From Euphorbia lathyris (taxonomy: Eukaryota > Streptophyta > Magnoliopsida > Malpighiales > Euphorbiaceae): 64,000 nt of DNA. The notes below the pieces were generated by a model, which did not search any database, had not been told where the DNA came from, and saw nothing but the letters and a program-made list of their open reading frames with translations. Below, in pieces: positions 32,173 to 42,579 of the stretch (positions are counted from its first letter, which is position 1; the number at the start of each line of letters is the position of its first letter). The stretch covers positions 136,651,929 to 136,715,928 of the forward strand of contig NC_088911.1 in assembly GCF_963576675.1 (NCBI RefSeq), written 5' to 3'. A program made the position numbers and the translations under genes.

Positions 32173-33403
32173 AGTATGATTGAACTCATTCTAATGAGAC
32201 AATTAATTGAGCACTATCGAAGTATGATTGAACTCATTCTAATGAGACAATTAATTGAGCACTATCGAAATAAGAAGAAAGATTTGCATATGGTTTTCAT
32301 TGACTTGGAGAAAGCATATGATAAGGTACCAAGGGAAGTACTTTGGTGGGCCTTGATAAGGAAAGACATTTCGCGAAAATATATTGACATCATAAAGGAC
32401 ATGTATGAGGGAGCATGCACGAGTGTACGTACTAGTGTTGGGAAGACTAAAGAGTTTCCTATTACGATTGGAGTGCATCAAGATTCCGCACTAAGCCCAT
32501 TTCTTTTTGCCATCGTTATGGATGAACTAACAAGTTCACTTCAAGATGGTATACCATGGTGCATGCTGTTTGCAAATGATATTGTGTTGGTTGATGGGAC
32601 GAAAAAAGGAGTGGAGAGGAAGTTGGAACTATGGAGACAAACTCTAGAATCTAGAGGCTTTAAGTTGAGCCGAAGTGAGACAGAATATTTGAAGTGTAAG
32701 TTTAGCGACCATAGGAGTAGGGAGGCAGAGACAATCACCCTAGATGGGAGAGTTGTTCAGGCCTCGGATTGCTTCCGGTATTTAGGACGGATGGAGAAGT
32801 AGATGGAGATGTTGCTCATAGGATTAAAGCTGGTTGGTCGAAGTGGAAGAGTACTACGGGTTTCCTTTGTGACCCCGACATGCCTAATAGATTGAAGGGA
32901 AAATTCTACCGGACGACAATTAGACCAGCATTGTTATATGGTACGGAGTGTTGGACAGTGAAACACTACCACATCCATACGATGTCGGTGGCGGAGATGC
33001 GTATGTTGAGATGGATGTGTGGTCATACGAGAAAGGATCGGGTGAGTAATGAAATAATTAGGACAAAAGTAGGGGTCACATCTATTGAGAATAAAATGAG
33101 AGAAAACCGACTAAAGTGGTTTGCCCATGTAAGACGTAGAGCGCTTGATGTGCCGGTTAGGAGAACCGAAGAGTGGCAAAGGGATGTAGTGGTGAGGGAT
33201 AGGGAAAGACCTAAGCAAACTTGGAGGAGGGTGATCGAGAGTGATATGAGTTTACTGGAAATTGAGGAAAATATGGTAGTGAATAGGACGGAGTGGAGGG
33301 AGCAAATTTATGTCGCTGACACGACTTGATTTCACGGTTTTATATGATAGTTCATGTTAGCTGACCCCGAATCATTTCGGGACTAAGGCTTTGTTGTTGT
33401 TGT
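32173..33403 (+). mobile_element. 5'-truncated RTE-type LINE
   Basis: It begins inside the RT and ends with a short 3' UTR (cgctgacacgacttgattt ... ctaaggcttt) and (TTG)n, the tail type of plant RTE elements. The truncated copy at 25261-25362 confirms the 3' end. I found no clear target-site duplication. Confidence 0.85.
32176..33329 (+). pseudogene. RTE LINE reverse transcriptase, frameshifted
   Basis: Frame one (to 32802) shows HMVFIDLEKAYDKVPREVLW and GVHQDSALSPFLF. It has LFANDIVL where the catalytic FADD should be, so one metal-binding Asp is lost. Near 32790, inside FRYLG, the frame changes through a small deletion and continues to 33329 with RIKAGWSKWKSTTGF, GTECWTVK and RMLRWMCG, the usual C-terminal part of RTE proteins, ending EQIYVADTT. 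A 48-bp direct duplication at 32173-32268 repeats MIELILMRQLIEHYR. The copy is dead: 5'-truncated, duplicated at its start, active site changed and frame broken. Confidence 0.85.
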
Positions 33404-33901
33404 AAACTTTCAATATAATCTTAATATATTCTTTTTAATTTTTAATTTTTATTTTTTGAAAATAAAAAAGTACTTCTGAAGTAATACTTCGGACCAATGA
33501 ATTCACGACACATGCATATATAGTTTTTTTTTTCCACCAATCATGTCCATATAGTTGGATTCAAAATGATTTTCATTGGTCCGAAATATTTCTCCGCATT
33601 TATCAGCTTTTTCTCATAGCACCTTTTCCCAATTTTCTCCACAATAGCCAAACAAACCCTCATTATGCATGATTAACAATGAAATTAAAACATATCTAGG
33701 GACTTGATATGTTCCTTTCCTATTAATATTGGCATGAACCTTTAAATAAAAGAAAAAGAAAAATCTTGTACAGATTATTATTGGATTTACATGAAAAACA
33801 TTTCTTACAAAGCTAGGAGGCAAATTCTCTAGAAAACTAGCCTTTAAGTACTTACATTGGCATTTAACAAACCTTTTCTGGCAGATTTATAGGGCAAGTT
33901 T
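33404..33901. other. 3' flank of the TenA_E gene
   Basis: AT-rich; presumably includes the 3' UTR of the gene on the minus strand. No other feature recognised. Confidence 0.4.
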
Positions 33902-36111
33902 TCAAGTTCCACCATGGCTCATGTTCCAGAACTCAACTTCATGCTCAAGAACACGCAAGAAAGTTATTTCAGCTTTTGCAAGCACATCATCTGAAGCTTT
34001 CGCCAGACATCGATTGGCGATTTTCTGGAGAGTACGGCAATATTCGCCGAAGCTTTCATTACCCCATCTTTGGCAAGTGTCCTGTAATTCAGATGGGGTT
34101 TGGTTGCCATCTGAAAGACAATGGGCAAAGCTCACCTGGTATACTGCTTCAATGGTAGAAAAGGCTGTCATGGCTACAGAATAGTCTACTTCTGGTAACA
34201 TCAACCTTTCCAGAAATCTGAAACAGAGAGTTTGTATGTTTTATGAGAGACAAATGATTGGACCGATAAAAAGAACGTTTTTAGTTCAATTAATCTGAAA
34301 ATGTAACTCGGACTATAATTAGTGTTCAATCTATGAAATGGGGTGCATCATTTTGGATCAATTAACTAAAAATACAAAAGTTCAAAGACTAAATTAAGAT
34401 TCAAAATTTATTTGTTCATTTCGTTTTAGACTAAAATTGTGTTACAAGTTCGAAATGAAGATGAAGATTTTTACAGTATACTTTATAGCCACATCAAATC
34501 TATACAAAATGCAGTTTCAAACAGGGCGGACCTAGGATAAAGTAACAGGGCAGACCTAGGATATATAGTAACAGGGGCGGAAATTTTAAAGGAGGTTGCT
34601 AAAGGAGGTTGCTAGCTGGAGTGAGACGGGCAAATTTTAAAGGAGGTTGCTAGCTGGAGTGAGACGGGCAACTGGGGATATTGACGGGCCAAAATTCTTC
34701 ACCCAGAATATTAAAATATTAAAATGTATTTTTTGGCTGGCTGGCAGCCATAGTGTCGGTCCGGTCCACCCCTGGTTTCAAATGCAACTCTTTTTAGTCG
34801 AATTTTATATTCATAACCAATCAACTTTGGGGCTTTAGGTATGCTATAGTAATCGAGTAACAGCTTAATGTGTCAAATTTAAAGATCCAAGAGCTAATCA
34901 TGAAAAAACGAAAAAAATAAATAAAAGGCCTATATAAACATGCATACAAAACAATAGGTTAAGAACATAACAACAATCAGAGAGAAAAAAGGGGTTTAAA
35001 GTTTTTCTATAGAGATATCAAACATGAAAAACTACTTCGAAACAATTATAGACATAAAACAATACATTCTAACGGTTAAAAACGCAAATTTCGAATGCAA
35101 ATGAAATAAACAAACGCGCTGTTAATCATGTTCTATATTTAAAACTCACTTTACTGGTGGAAGCTTTATGCATGCAATTATAATTAATGAAAGCTTTATG
35201 CATGCATCATAAGTAATCAAAAGCTCAATGTGTCAAATTGAAATTGAAAGATCAAGACTTAAATAACAAACATAGAAAAGATCAGACTTCAAAAACAATT
35301 TATCAACATAAATATGAACTGATACCTGCAATAATCCTGGTTTGTCTTATGAACAATGGCATTAGAAAGAGGAACATCCCACTTTGAAGCCTCTGACTTG
35401 AACCAAGCAATTTCATCATTTAAAGAAGTTAAACCGCCCAATATTACCTCCATATCATCATCATTCTGGTCTTCCTTCTTACAAGCTCTAATCAACAAAC
35501 TCGCCACAAAAGGAACAAAGTTTCTCACAAATACATAATCCTGTCCCTGCAATTACAACTTCCACTTCAATCAAAATTTCCCCCAATTTGCTAATAGAAT
35601 TTGACCTAATCAGATCTTCAAATTCTTAACAACAACAACAATGAGAAATTCATAAAAGAAGAAGCGCAATTAAGAAATCCCTGCAACTTTAACTTCTGCT
35701 TCAGTCAATTTTCCCCCAATTTGCTAATAGAATTTGACCTAATCAGATCTTCAAATTCTTAACTACAACAACAATGAGAAATTCATGAAAGAAGAAGCAC
35801 AATTAAGAAATCCCTGCAATTTCAACTTCCGCTTCAATCAAAACTCCCCCCACTTTTCCAATAGAATTTGACCTAATCAGCTATTCAAATTCTCAACTAC
35901 AACAACAATGCGAAATTCATGAAAGAAGAAGTGAGATTAAGAAAAGAGTACTGACCAGCCATCTCTTAAAAGAGGAGAAATCGATAGATCCATCTCGAAT
36001 GCTGAGAATAAAGGGGTGTCTGGTAGCTCCTGTGTATAAGAGAAGGTGTTTCTTTATCCATGTCTCGATCATTCCACTCTTATCTTCTTCTTCCCTCGTT
36101 TTTCCCTCCAT
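33902..36111 (-). CDS. TENA_E: TenA/THI-4 family protein, TENA_E type (thiamin-salvage hydrolase), three exons
   Basis: Exons on the minus strand: 36111-35956, 35546-35326 and 34217-33902, giving 230 residues. All junctions are GT/AG (WL then [12 protein letters not shown] then FLERLML). From memory, plant TENA_E hydrolyses amino- and formylamino-pyrimidine breakdown products of thiamin so that the pyrimidine can be reused. Family signatures are [55 protein letters not shown] near residue 175 and EHEVEFWNM near the C-terminus. The Glu of the last motif matches the family's catalytic Glu. The length agrees with the single-domain plant enzyme. I see no transit peptide. Intron 1 consists almost wholly of a triplicated 134-bp repeat (35545-35945); intron 2 holds a small hAT element (34522-34774). 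The gene looks intact. Confidence 0.88.
34522..34774. mobile_element. Small hAT-like element in intron 2 of TENA_E
   Basis: Ends CAGGGCGGACC and (complement) CAGGGGTGGACC, with the perfect 8-bp duplication gtttcaaa (34514-34521 and 34775-34782). Inside, a segment taaaggaggttgctagctgg is duplicated in tandem, as is the left end itself (cagggc(a/g)gacctaggata). Confidence 0.85.
35545..35945. repeat. Threefold tandem repeat filling intron 1 of TENA_E
   Basis: Units of about 134, 133 and 134 bp start at 35545, 35679 and 35812. Each begins (plus strand) with ccctgcaa, the complement of the true 3' splice site TTGCAG/GG, so two extra copies of the acceptor lie upstream of the real one (AG at about 35681-35682 and 35814-35815). 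The third unit runs up to the donor of exon 1. Confidence 0.85.
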
Positions 36112-36380
36112 TTTCTCTACTCTTCGATCGCTTTCCCTTCAGTCTTCACCCAACTTTCACCGTTCAATCTTGGAGTCACAGCGGAGTTGCTTATAGTTGA
36201 CTCATTTTCTTCTGTTTTCAACATGTGGCCGACATAAATTGACAAGTGTGAGTTGCTGGCAGCGGCGGTGGAAATTAGAGAGGCGATATCACAGTACCAC
36301 ATGTCCGTAGCCCACCGCTTCCCGCGACCGGCTCAGGCTGAGCACCGAACTAAACTAATAATCTAAAACGTAAAGGCTAT
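36112..36380. other. Leader and promoter region of TENA_E
   Basis: Pyrimidine-rich sequence upstream of the ATG (plus strand ctcttcgatcgctttccc). Presumably the 5' UTR and promoter. No TATA box could be placed with confidence. Confidence 0.45.
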
Positions 36381-36504
36381 GTTTACTTTGTTTTAAATAA
36401 AGTAAGTATTACTTTGAGTGTTTTCATCATTAGATTAATTTTCTAATTCATCATTCAATAATGAAAACACATCAGTAATGATACTTTGTCAAAAACAAAG
36501 TAAC
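36381..36504. mobile_element. Probable small MITE
   Basis: Inverted ends GTTTACTTTGTTTTAAATAA and (complement) GTTACTTTGTTTTTGACAAA. TSD unclear (TA or TAA). Confidence 0.45.
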
Positions 36505-36833
36505 TATAAAAGGCACCTCCAAAAAGAATATACCAAGCCGAAAGATACCATCAAATTTTATTTGGTAAAACACACTCATTTTTGTCACTTAGCTTTGTTT
36601 ATTTTTTATATTTAAAGCTTAACTTAATTTTACAAAAGTTTAAAATTATATTTTATTAATATTTTTTTTAAATTGTATTGTATTTAGATATTGATAAAAT
36701 ATAAATCCTTAAATTGAATTGCAGATTACAGTTGTATAAAATGAATTTACATACTAATTTAATTTATAAATTATTAAATTAGTAAAAAATCGTAAAATAT
36801 TTATGAAATTATTTATGATTTTGATTTACGAAA

Positions 36834-37453
36834 GGATATTGTTATACCGCATCTAAATTTATCATCGTACCTATTGGACAATTTTATCCTTGGCATAAAG
36901 ATTTTATCAAAATTAGAAAAAGAAAAATTTGAGAGAAAATTCAAAATTTAGCCTAAACGATGCGGCATACCATTTCTACCATGGTGGGAACAGATGCGGC
37001 ATCCGTTCCGGCCATGGTGGAAATGGTATGCCGCATCCGTTCCCACCATGGTGGGATGGTATGCCGCATCCTTTTAGCCTAAATTTCGAATCATGCAAAA
37101 TCGTAAAATTTTTAGTGACGAAAAATATTAAATCATTCAATTTTTTGTGATGAAAAATTAAAAATTCTCCTATTTTTTTTATACAAAAAATCAAAATCGT
37201 TATTAAAAACATGTATTATTTTCATGAGTTCTTTGATAAAAAAAATGTAAATCTTAATGTTTCCGACTCGTAATCATTAATTTTCGGAGTTCGGATTGTC
37301 ACACATCAATTATTTTCATAATTTCAATTATTGTTGTCCGAATTTATAATTTTGGAGAGAGATTTTTCAGTTTTTAATCAAAATTATGAGAATGATAAAA
37401 ATGTTCAAAAGTGGCGGTGAAAAAAAATTTGATAGTGGTATTTCACAGCTCAC
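36834..37453. mobile_element. Mutator-like MITE with palindromic core (copy B)
   Basis: A perfect 9-bp duplication, tttacgaaa (36825-36833 and 37454-37462). The arms match copy A at 27651-28242 (ggatattgttata...; complement of ...cagctcac). The core (36955-37074) is again a set of self-complementary modules between inverted TTTAGCCTAAA-like borders. Its modules are GATGCGGCAT and CCACCATGGTGG, different from those of copy A. Confidence 0.85.
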
Positions 37454-37462
37454 TTTACGAAA

Positions 37463-37903
37463 TTGTATAATGTAGTCTGTCGATATGTAAATATATTGTA
37501 AATATTTTTTAAGATAAAAATGTCATAATTTAAAAAAACTTTTAAACAAGATGTCATTATTTGTAAATTATGTAAACTATTTGTTTTTTCTTTTTTCCTA
37601 CTTATTTTTATCTGCAAATAAACTCTAATTTATTAACAACTCATAAATCAAATAAGGCTTAATAAATCCCTAGCCCCTGTAATTGTCAAAAAAAAATTTA
37701 ATTGCCTCTTTATAGTTTTAAAATATTCAATTTTCCGTCTGAATTTATTTAAAGTAACCTATTAACACTCTAACAAGGCGGAGTAAGGAGAGAATTTTAA
37801 AAGAGTTGAAATATGTACGCTTTAAATAATTTCAGGAAGCTAATATATCACTTTAAAAAAGTTCAAGATGCTAATAGTTCCCTTTCAGAAAGCCTGTTTA
37901 TCA
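37463..37903. other. AT-rich spacer
   Basis: No gene or defined element seen. Confidence 0.4.
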
Positions 37904-37912
37904 TTTTAAATA

Positions 37913-38244
37913 GGATAAAGTTTAAATAAACCCATGCGGTTTCACTAATTTTTAGATAAAAGACTGTGGTCTAAACAACTTTAATTATTCAACTTTTTTA
38001 TTTTGAGATTGTTTAGATGATGTTTGGTAAAAAGAGAGAAAGTTCCAAAAAATATGATTTTCGAAAATCGAAAATGTAGTTCCATAGAAAATATGACATT
38101 GAACAACTTTAATTCTTGAAAATTTTCTTTTTTAGGTCGTTAAAGATGGTTTTAATAGTATTAATTCAAGTTTGACAAAAAGTAAACCACAGTCCTTTAT
38201 CTGAAAATTAGTGAAACCACATGGGTTTTATTTGAACTTTACCC
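37913..38244. mobile_element. Mutator-like MITE
   Basis: Inverted ends GGATAAAGTTTAAATAAACC and (complement) GGGTAAAGTTCAAATAAAAC extend about 60 bp. The perfect 9-bp duplication is ttttaaata (37904-37912 and 38245-38253). Its interior shares aacaactttaattcttgaaa with the element at 30343-30861. Confidence 0.85.
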
Positions 38245-38282
38245 TTTTAAATAAGTTCATGGGTTACTCCCTGTTCTTTTTG

Positions 38283-38465
38283 ACTGAAATTAAATTAAAT
38301 TAAATTAACTTAACTTAACTGAACTGAATGCTACTGAACTGAATTGAACTGAACTTAACTTAACTACACCAAATAATTCATTGAACTGAATTGAACTGAA
38401 CTGAATGATGCTGAACTGAACTGAACTGAACTGAACTGAACTTACTTATGCTGAAATTAAGTAAA
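38283..38465. repeat. Degenerate (GAACT)n tandem tract, probably inside a small inverted-repeat element
   Basis: Pentamers GAACT, GAATT and TTAAC repeat through the tract. Flanks cctgttctttttgactgaaatt and (complement) catgttcttttttacttaattt are inverted copies, so the tract may be the interior of a MITE of about 220 bp. TSD not found. Confidence 0.6.
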
Positions 38466-38565
38466 AAAGAACATGGCCTAAATATAACATTTTTTAAGTA
38501 TAAAAAGAAATCGACTTTTTTTGGATAAGTCCAGAGAATAAAAATGTATAACGTCAATAGTTAAG

Positions 38566-38700
38566 GCCCATTAGATTTACCTACTGTTTACCGTTACGGT
38601 TTGTTTGTTTGTTGTTTGAAAAACATAGATTCATGCTGTTAGAAAAACTATTTGGCAAACAACAGATTCGTAACCAAACATTTAAAGTTCTCATTTTTAA
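38566..38700 (+). mobile_element. Truncated Tourist-like MITE
   Basis: It starts taaggcccattagatttacc, followed by ctactgtttaccgttacggt, as in copy 2 at 26433. The right end is missing. Confidence 0.5.
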
Positions 38701-38705
38701 TATAT

Positions 38706-38820
38706 GTGATTTCATTAGGCTCTATTCCAAACTCTATCATCTCATCAAATAGCTCCATAGCTTCTTCCCCAAATGAATGCAAAGCCAGCCCTCCCAACAT
38801 AGAATTCCACACAATCACCC
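38706..38820 (-). pseudogene. Pentatricopeptide-repeat (PPR) gene fragment
   Basis: The frame reads VWNSMLGGLALHSFGEEAM and LFDEMIEFGIEPNEITY, one complete PPR motif of the type found in plant organelle RNA-editing factors. The flanking sequence is not PPR-like, so only one motif survives. It is likely a captured or eroded fragment. Confidence 0.55.
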
Positions 38821-39519
38821 CAATTATCAAGAAAGTAAAATATATTAAATATAAATAGTCAAATATATGGCGGCCACCGGTTAACAGATACCCTAGGAAT
38901 ATTCCTATACCCTTCACGGACAAGGTATAAATAATCCCATTAGAATCCACTAGTGTAGCGTAACCGCGGATAAAGAACCTGTTGCCATCCCTAGTAAAAC
39001 TTCTATGTTCCTATGCTTCTTTTAACTCATGATTCTTGGTTTTGTCTAAATGGAAAGAAACAATCAAAGGAACAATAAAGTAGGAGTAAGTTAACATCAA
39101 ATCTTTATATTTTATATTGGAAACTTAGACCTTATGTTTATAAACGCCAAATGAATTACTTGTTCCGGATCCCAATGGCGACGACTTATGTTTATAAATG
39201 CCAAACTATATTGCCTTGAAAATGAAACGGACACTGGAAACATTATTTCTAGAAAAATATAGGCAGGAAACGGTAATACAAATGGTAATGAAAACAAAAA
39301 AGAAACGGAAATGGATACGAAACCAAACTCTACTAAAGAAGAAGAGTTTCCGTAATAGATGCCAAATGAGATTGTTTGGCCCCAGATTGCATTGAACTGT
39401 ATATATCTACATTTAGTTGTTATGTACAGTGGGATGATCCATTATGGCTATCTTTTTTAAGGTTTTAGCATTCACTCCAGGGCTTAAAGAAATATCAGAC
39501 TTCCATCCTCAAAATATGA
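38821..39519. other. Spacer with degenerate A-rich repeats
   Basis: Contains three imperfect occurrences of ataaacgccaaa-like sequence (about 39138, 39195, 39357) and an A-rich gaaacgga tract. No gene recognised. Confidence 0.35.
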
Positions 39520-39712
39520 CTACCTAGAATCTGAGGAGTCCACATCAATCCCAGCTCTCTTTGCCTCCAGAATCAAATATAATGCAACTTCCATTTGAAG
39601 GACTTGAGCTGCCAAAAACATCCTCATACTTGTTAAGAATAGGCAGTCTATCACCAGGTACCACATTTTTTACCTCTCTAACGAACCTAATAATCCCATC
39701 AGCAATATGCAC
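39520..39712 (-). other. Terminal-exon-like relic, identity unknown
   Basis: A 3' splice acceptor (AACTGCAG at about 39713-39720) precedes an open stretch (VHIADGIIRFVREVKNVVPG, RLPILNKYEDVFG). Near 39582 the frame changes by one base and continues to a stop at 39520 with ILEAKRAGIDVDSSDSR. It resembles the last exon of a host protein with one frameshift. I do not recognise the family. Confidence 0.4.
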
Positions 39713-40059
39713 CTGCAGTTTCATAAGAAAGTTTTTCAAAATTACACAGAACACTTATTTCAGAACTTAGGATAATGTCCATTTTAAGGATACTCAATAT
39801 AGATGACAATTTTTGTTAAAGAATATATACTCACATGAACCAATCAGTCTAGATGGCAGAAAGCAAGTAACTTTATTCATCAAATTTTGTAGAATTTATA
39901 GGATTGAAATTTGTCCCTATTATTGATAAAGCTTGAAGCATGTACAACATAACCGTCTTCCAGTGTGTGTTGTAATTCCATTAAAGATAGAGTTGATAGA
40001 AGAGAATGAACCTTGGCGCAACGGTAAATGTCGTTGTCATGTGAACGAGAGGTCACGAG

Positions 40060-40336
40060 TCTCATGGAACCACTTTAACTAAAAACTGAAGTTTATATTT
40101 AAGACTAAATCATATATATTATTTTTAATATATGTCACATCCCATGGGCAAATGCCACTTGAGCTTGCAGCTTGTACAATATAGGTCCATCCCACTATGT
40201 GTTTTTAATTCCACAACTTAATAAGGTTGCCGAGACTCGAACCATCGACAAATGGTCCAAAAGGCTTTGATACCATGTCATGGAACCACTTTATCTAAAA
40301 CTCAACGCTCAATCACATATCTTATATTAATCTCTA
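40060..40336 (-). mobile_element. TRIM (terminal-repeat retrotransposon in miniature)
   Basis: Short LTRs at 40060-40137 and 40276-40336 share catggaaccacttta. The primer site TGGTATCAAAGC (minus strand, 40275-40264) abuts the right LTR. The internal region is about 140 bp with no coding capacity. Flanks acgag and accgg each differ by one base from acggg, the sequence of the intact SINE at this point, so the 5-bp duplication has decayed. Confidence 0.75.
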
Positions 40337-41057
40337 ACCGGTTCAAGTTTCAGGACGGCCTCTTGCCAAAAAAATTGACAGAGGAAGGCTTACCCTCAAT
40401 ACAGCCTTGTGGTAGGATCCCTCCTGTATTCTTGCTTAGCAGGACGTGTAGTGCATTGGGCTGCCCCTTTATTAGGGGTGGGCACGGTTCGGTTAACCGG
40501 TCCAATAAGGAAAATAATTAACCGAACCGTTACCTTCGGTTTTTTAATCCTATAAACCGAAACCGGTCCAGATAAATCGGTTAACCGAACAACCGGTTAA
40601 CCATTAATATCGGTTAGGTTTTTCAGTTAACGGTTTTTAACCAATTCATACTGGTTAACCAAAAATCAACGGTTAACCATAATTTTTATCCAAACCTAAA
40701 TTTTTAAACAATATTAAAAAAATCCACATTAAGAATAATTCAAACGAAACGAATTCATATAGAAGTTCAGAATTCAAACATAAACAACGAACTAAAAAAC
40801 AATCTATCAAGTTTACATTTAAAACATAAAGAAACGTAAATAATATTTCGTCAAAGTAATTAATACAACATTAATTCATCAAATCTTTTCAATCCCTATT
40901 CATCACATCTTCTCGATCATCAATCATCAATTGTGCAAAGAGGATGATCATCAGTGACACAAGAATCCTCTACAAAAAAAAATACATACAGTTAAATTAA
41001 ATATCAAATTTTAACTAAATTTAATATAACAAAAGTAACTAAATTCATGTTACCTAG

Positions 41058-41436
41058 GTTGATTGCCTCGAGTTGTTCCAAGATATTATCCAAATGTATT
41101 GGTTGAGATGAACATCTCAATCAATTTTGTGCACAAACAAGAGCTTCTATAATCCTAGGAGTTAAAGCACTCCTAAATGAATCAAGCACACGACCGTCAG
41201 TGCTAAAAGCAACTGTAGACACAAGAATAGCCAACACATCTCGAGCTACCATAGCAAGTGTAGGATATCTATTTGCATTTACCTTCCACCAATTTAATAT
41301 CTCAAAAGAAGCTATATTTGTTTTCCTGAGTTGTATCCTTGGATGTAGTTTTCTCAAGACTTTCCACCGTTAACGGAGCATTTGAAGTACCCTCGCCGGT
41401 AGTTTTAGTTTTATCATTGTCTCCCGTGCTAGACAT
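41058..41436 (-). pseudogene. hAT transposase remnant (N-terminal codons joined to the dimerisation domain)
   Basis: An ATG at 41436 opens MSSTGDNDKTKTTGEGTSN. About 100 bases later another frame takes over with FEILNWWKVNANRYPTLAMV and RVLDSFRSALTPRIIEALV, the hAT C-terminal dimerisation domain. Within it a few residues before AFST are missing, and a TGA stands where the family has Trp after QN. The DDE core that cuts DNA is absent. The two parts flank the internal deletion, so this element can move only if an intact relative supplies enzyme. Confidence 0.8.
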
Positions 41437-41774
41437 CTGATATTAAAACAAAGTAGAATAGGACTAATAAGTTGGAGCAACTACAACATAGTCATTTTGA
41501 ACAATCAAACTCATTGAAATTTCTCAAATTTACAGAATAAATTTAACATGGCCTGTTAAAATATTTAAGACGCTCCATTCAAATTCCTTTTTTTTCCTGT
41601 ATAAAATTTCTAACCTACTATTATCTCTTCCTGTTCCTGATCATAGTTTTCAAACTAAAAATCAGAAACTTCCTTCAAAGGTTCCTTTTGAATCACATAA
41701 CAAAGCTTGTTGGAACCAAAATAAAAGCTTTGAATTAGTTATGAATAAAAACTTTCATTGAGAAGAACCTTAGC

Positions 41775-41875
41775 ATGTTATCAAACAATCAAACAAACAG
41801 CAAAATAAGCTATCAAACAACCAAACAAACAGCAAAATAAGCTATCAAACAAACAAACAAATAGCAAAATGAGCT
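41775..41875. repeat. Tandem repeat, three units of about 36 bp
   Basis: The unit caaacaaacagcaaaataag followed by ctatcaaacaa lies within the hAT element just 5' (minus strand) of the transposase remnant. Confidence 0.75.
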
Positions 41876-42579
41876 ATGTAGCAGAAATACCTCTTAATCA
41901 ACCACCAACAGTGAGAGATCGGAAGAGAAACGGCGGCGCTGTGAGAGAGGATGAGAGGAAGAGAGACGACGGAATTGGAAGAGGCGGCGCGGTCGGTGTG
42001 AGAGAGGAGAGGAAGAGAGGCGGTGGTCGGCGGCAACTGTCTAAGAGGGAGGCGCTGTTCTTGTAAAAAAAAGAAAAGAAGAAACGATGGGTGAGAGTGA
42101 GAGAGAAAAAGAATAGAAAATAGGGTTAGAGAGGGAGGCGTTGTTCCTGTTTTGTTTTTGTTAATAGGTTTTTGATTTGTTTTATTTTTTAATTTTACAT
42201 ATTAATAATATAATATATGTTTATGTTATAATATTAAATATACAGATCATAACTTTTTTTTTTTAATGTACTGATAATAACTTATATATTGATAATATAT
42301 TGAATTTGAATCATAACTTATACATTGATAATATAGGTTATACATTAATATATATTTTTTAAATTTATATTTATTAAACGGTTCGGTTAACCGTTAACCG
42401 CGGTTTTTCCTATGCGAAACCGAAACCGAAACCAAAACCGATGCCCATTTATTTTTTTAACCATTAAGAAAACCGTCGGTTCGGTTAACCGTTTTTTCCG
42501 GTTCGGATTACCGGTTTTCGGTTCGGTTACCGATTTGATCGGTTTTTTTGCCCACCCCTACCCTTTATAGAGTTGATAG

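Larger units (their letters stand above)
40473..42560 (-). mobile_element. Internally deleted hAT transposon
   Basis: Ends TAGGGGTGGGCA and (complement) TAGGGGTGGGCA, with the perfect 8-bp duplication ccctttat (40465-40472 and 42561-42568). Both subterminal regions are packed with ggttaaccg / cggttaacc motifs, likely transposase sites. It keeps the first codons and the C-terminal dimerisation segment of a transposase; the catalytic core is gone. Confidence 0.9.
40000..42566 (+). mobile_element. tRNA-derived SINE interrupted by a TRIM and a hAT element
   Basis: A 13-bp duplication, atagagttgatag (39987-39999 and 42567-42579), flanks the whole block. SINE pieces are 40000-40059 (A box TGGCGCAACGG), 40337-40472 (from the B box GGTTCAAG to ggctgcccct) and the last bases after the hAT. 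It is the same family as the SINE at 31482-31675. Confidence 0.85.

Noticed and set aside
40011..40065. tRNA-like A-box sequence that could be a tRNA gene
   Set aside because: No cloverleaf or acceptor stem can be formed, the B box is split by an insertion, and the 13-bp duplication shows a SINE.
41869..42066. Arg/Gly-rich open frame of 65 codons on the plus strand
   Set aside because: It lies inside the hAT element, has low complexity and is antisense to the transposase remnant.
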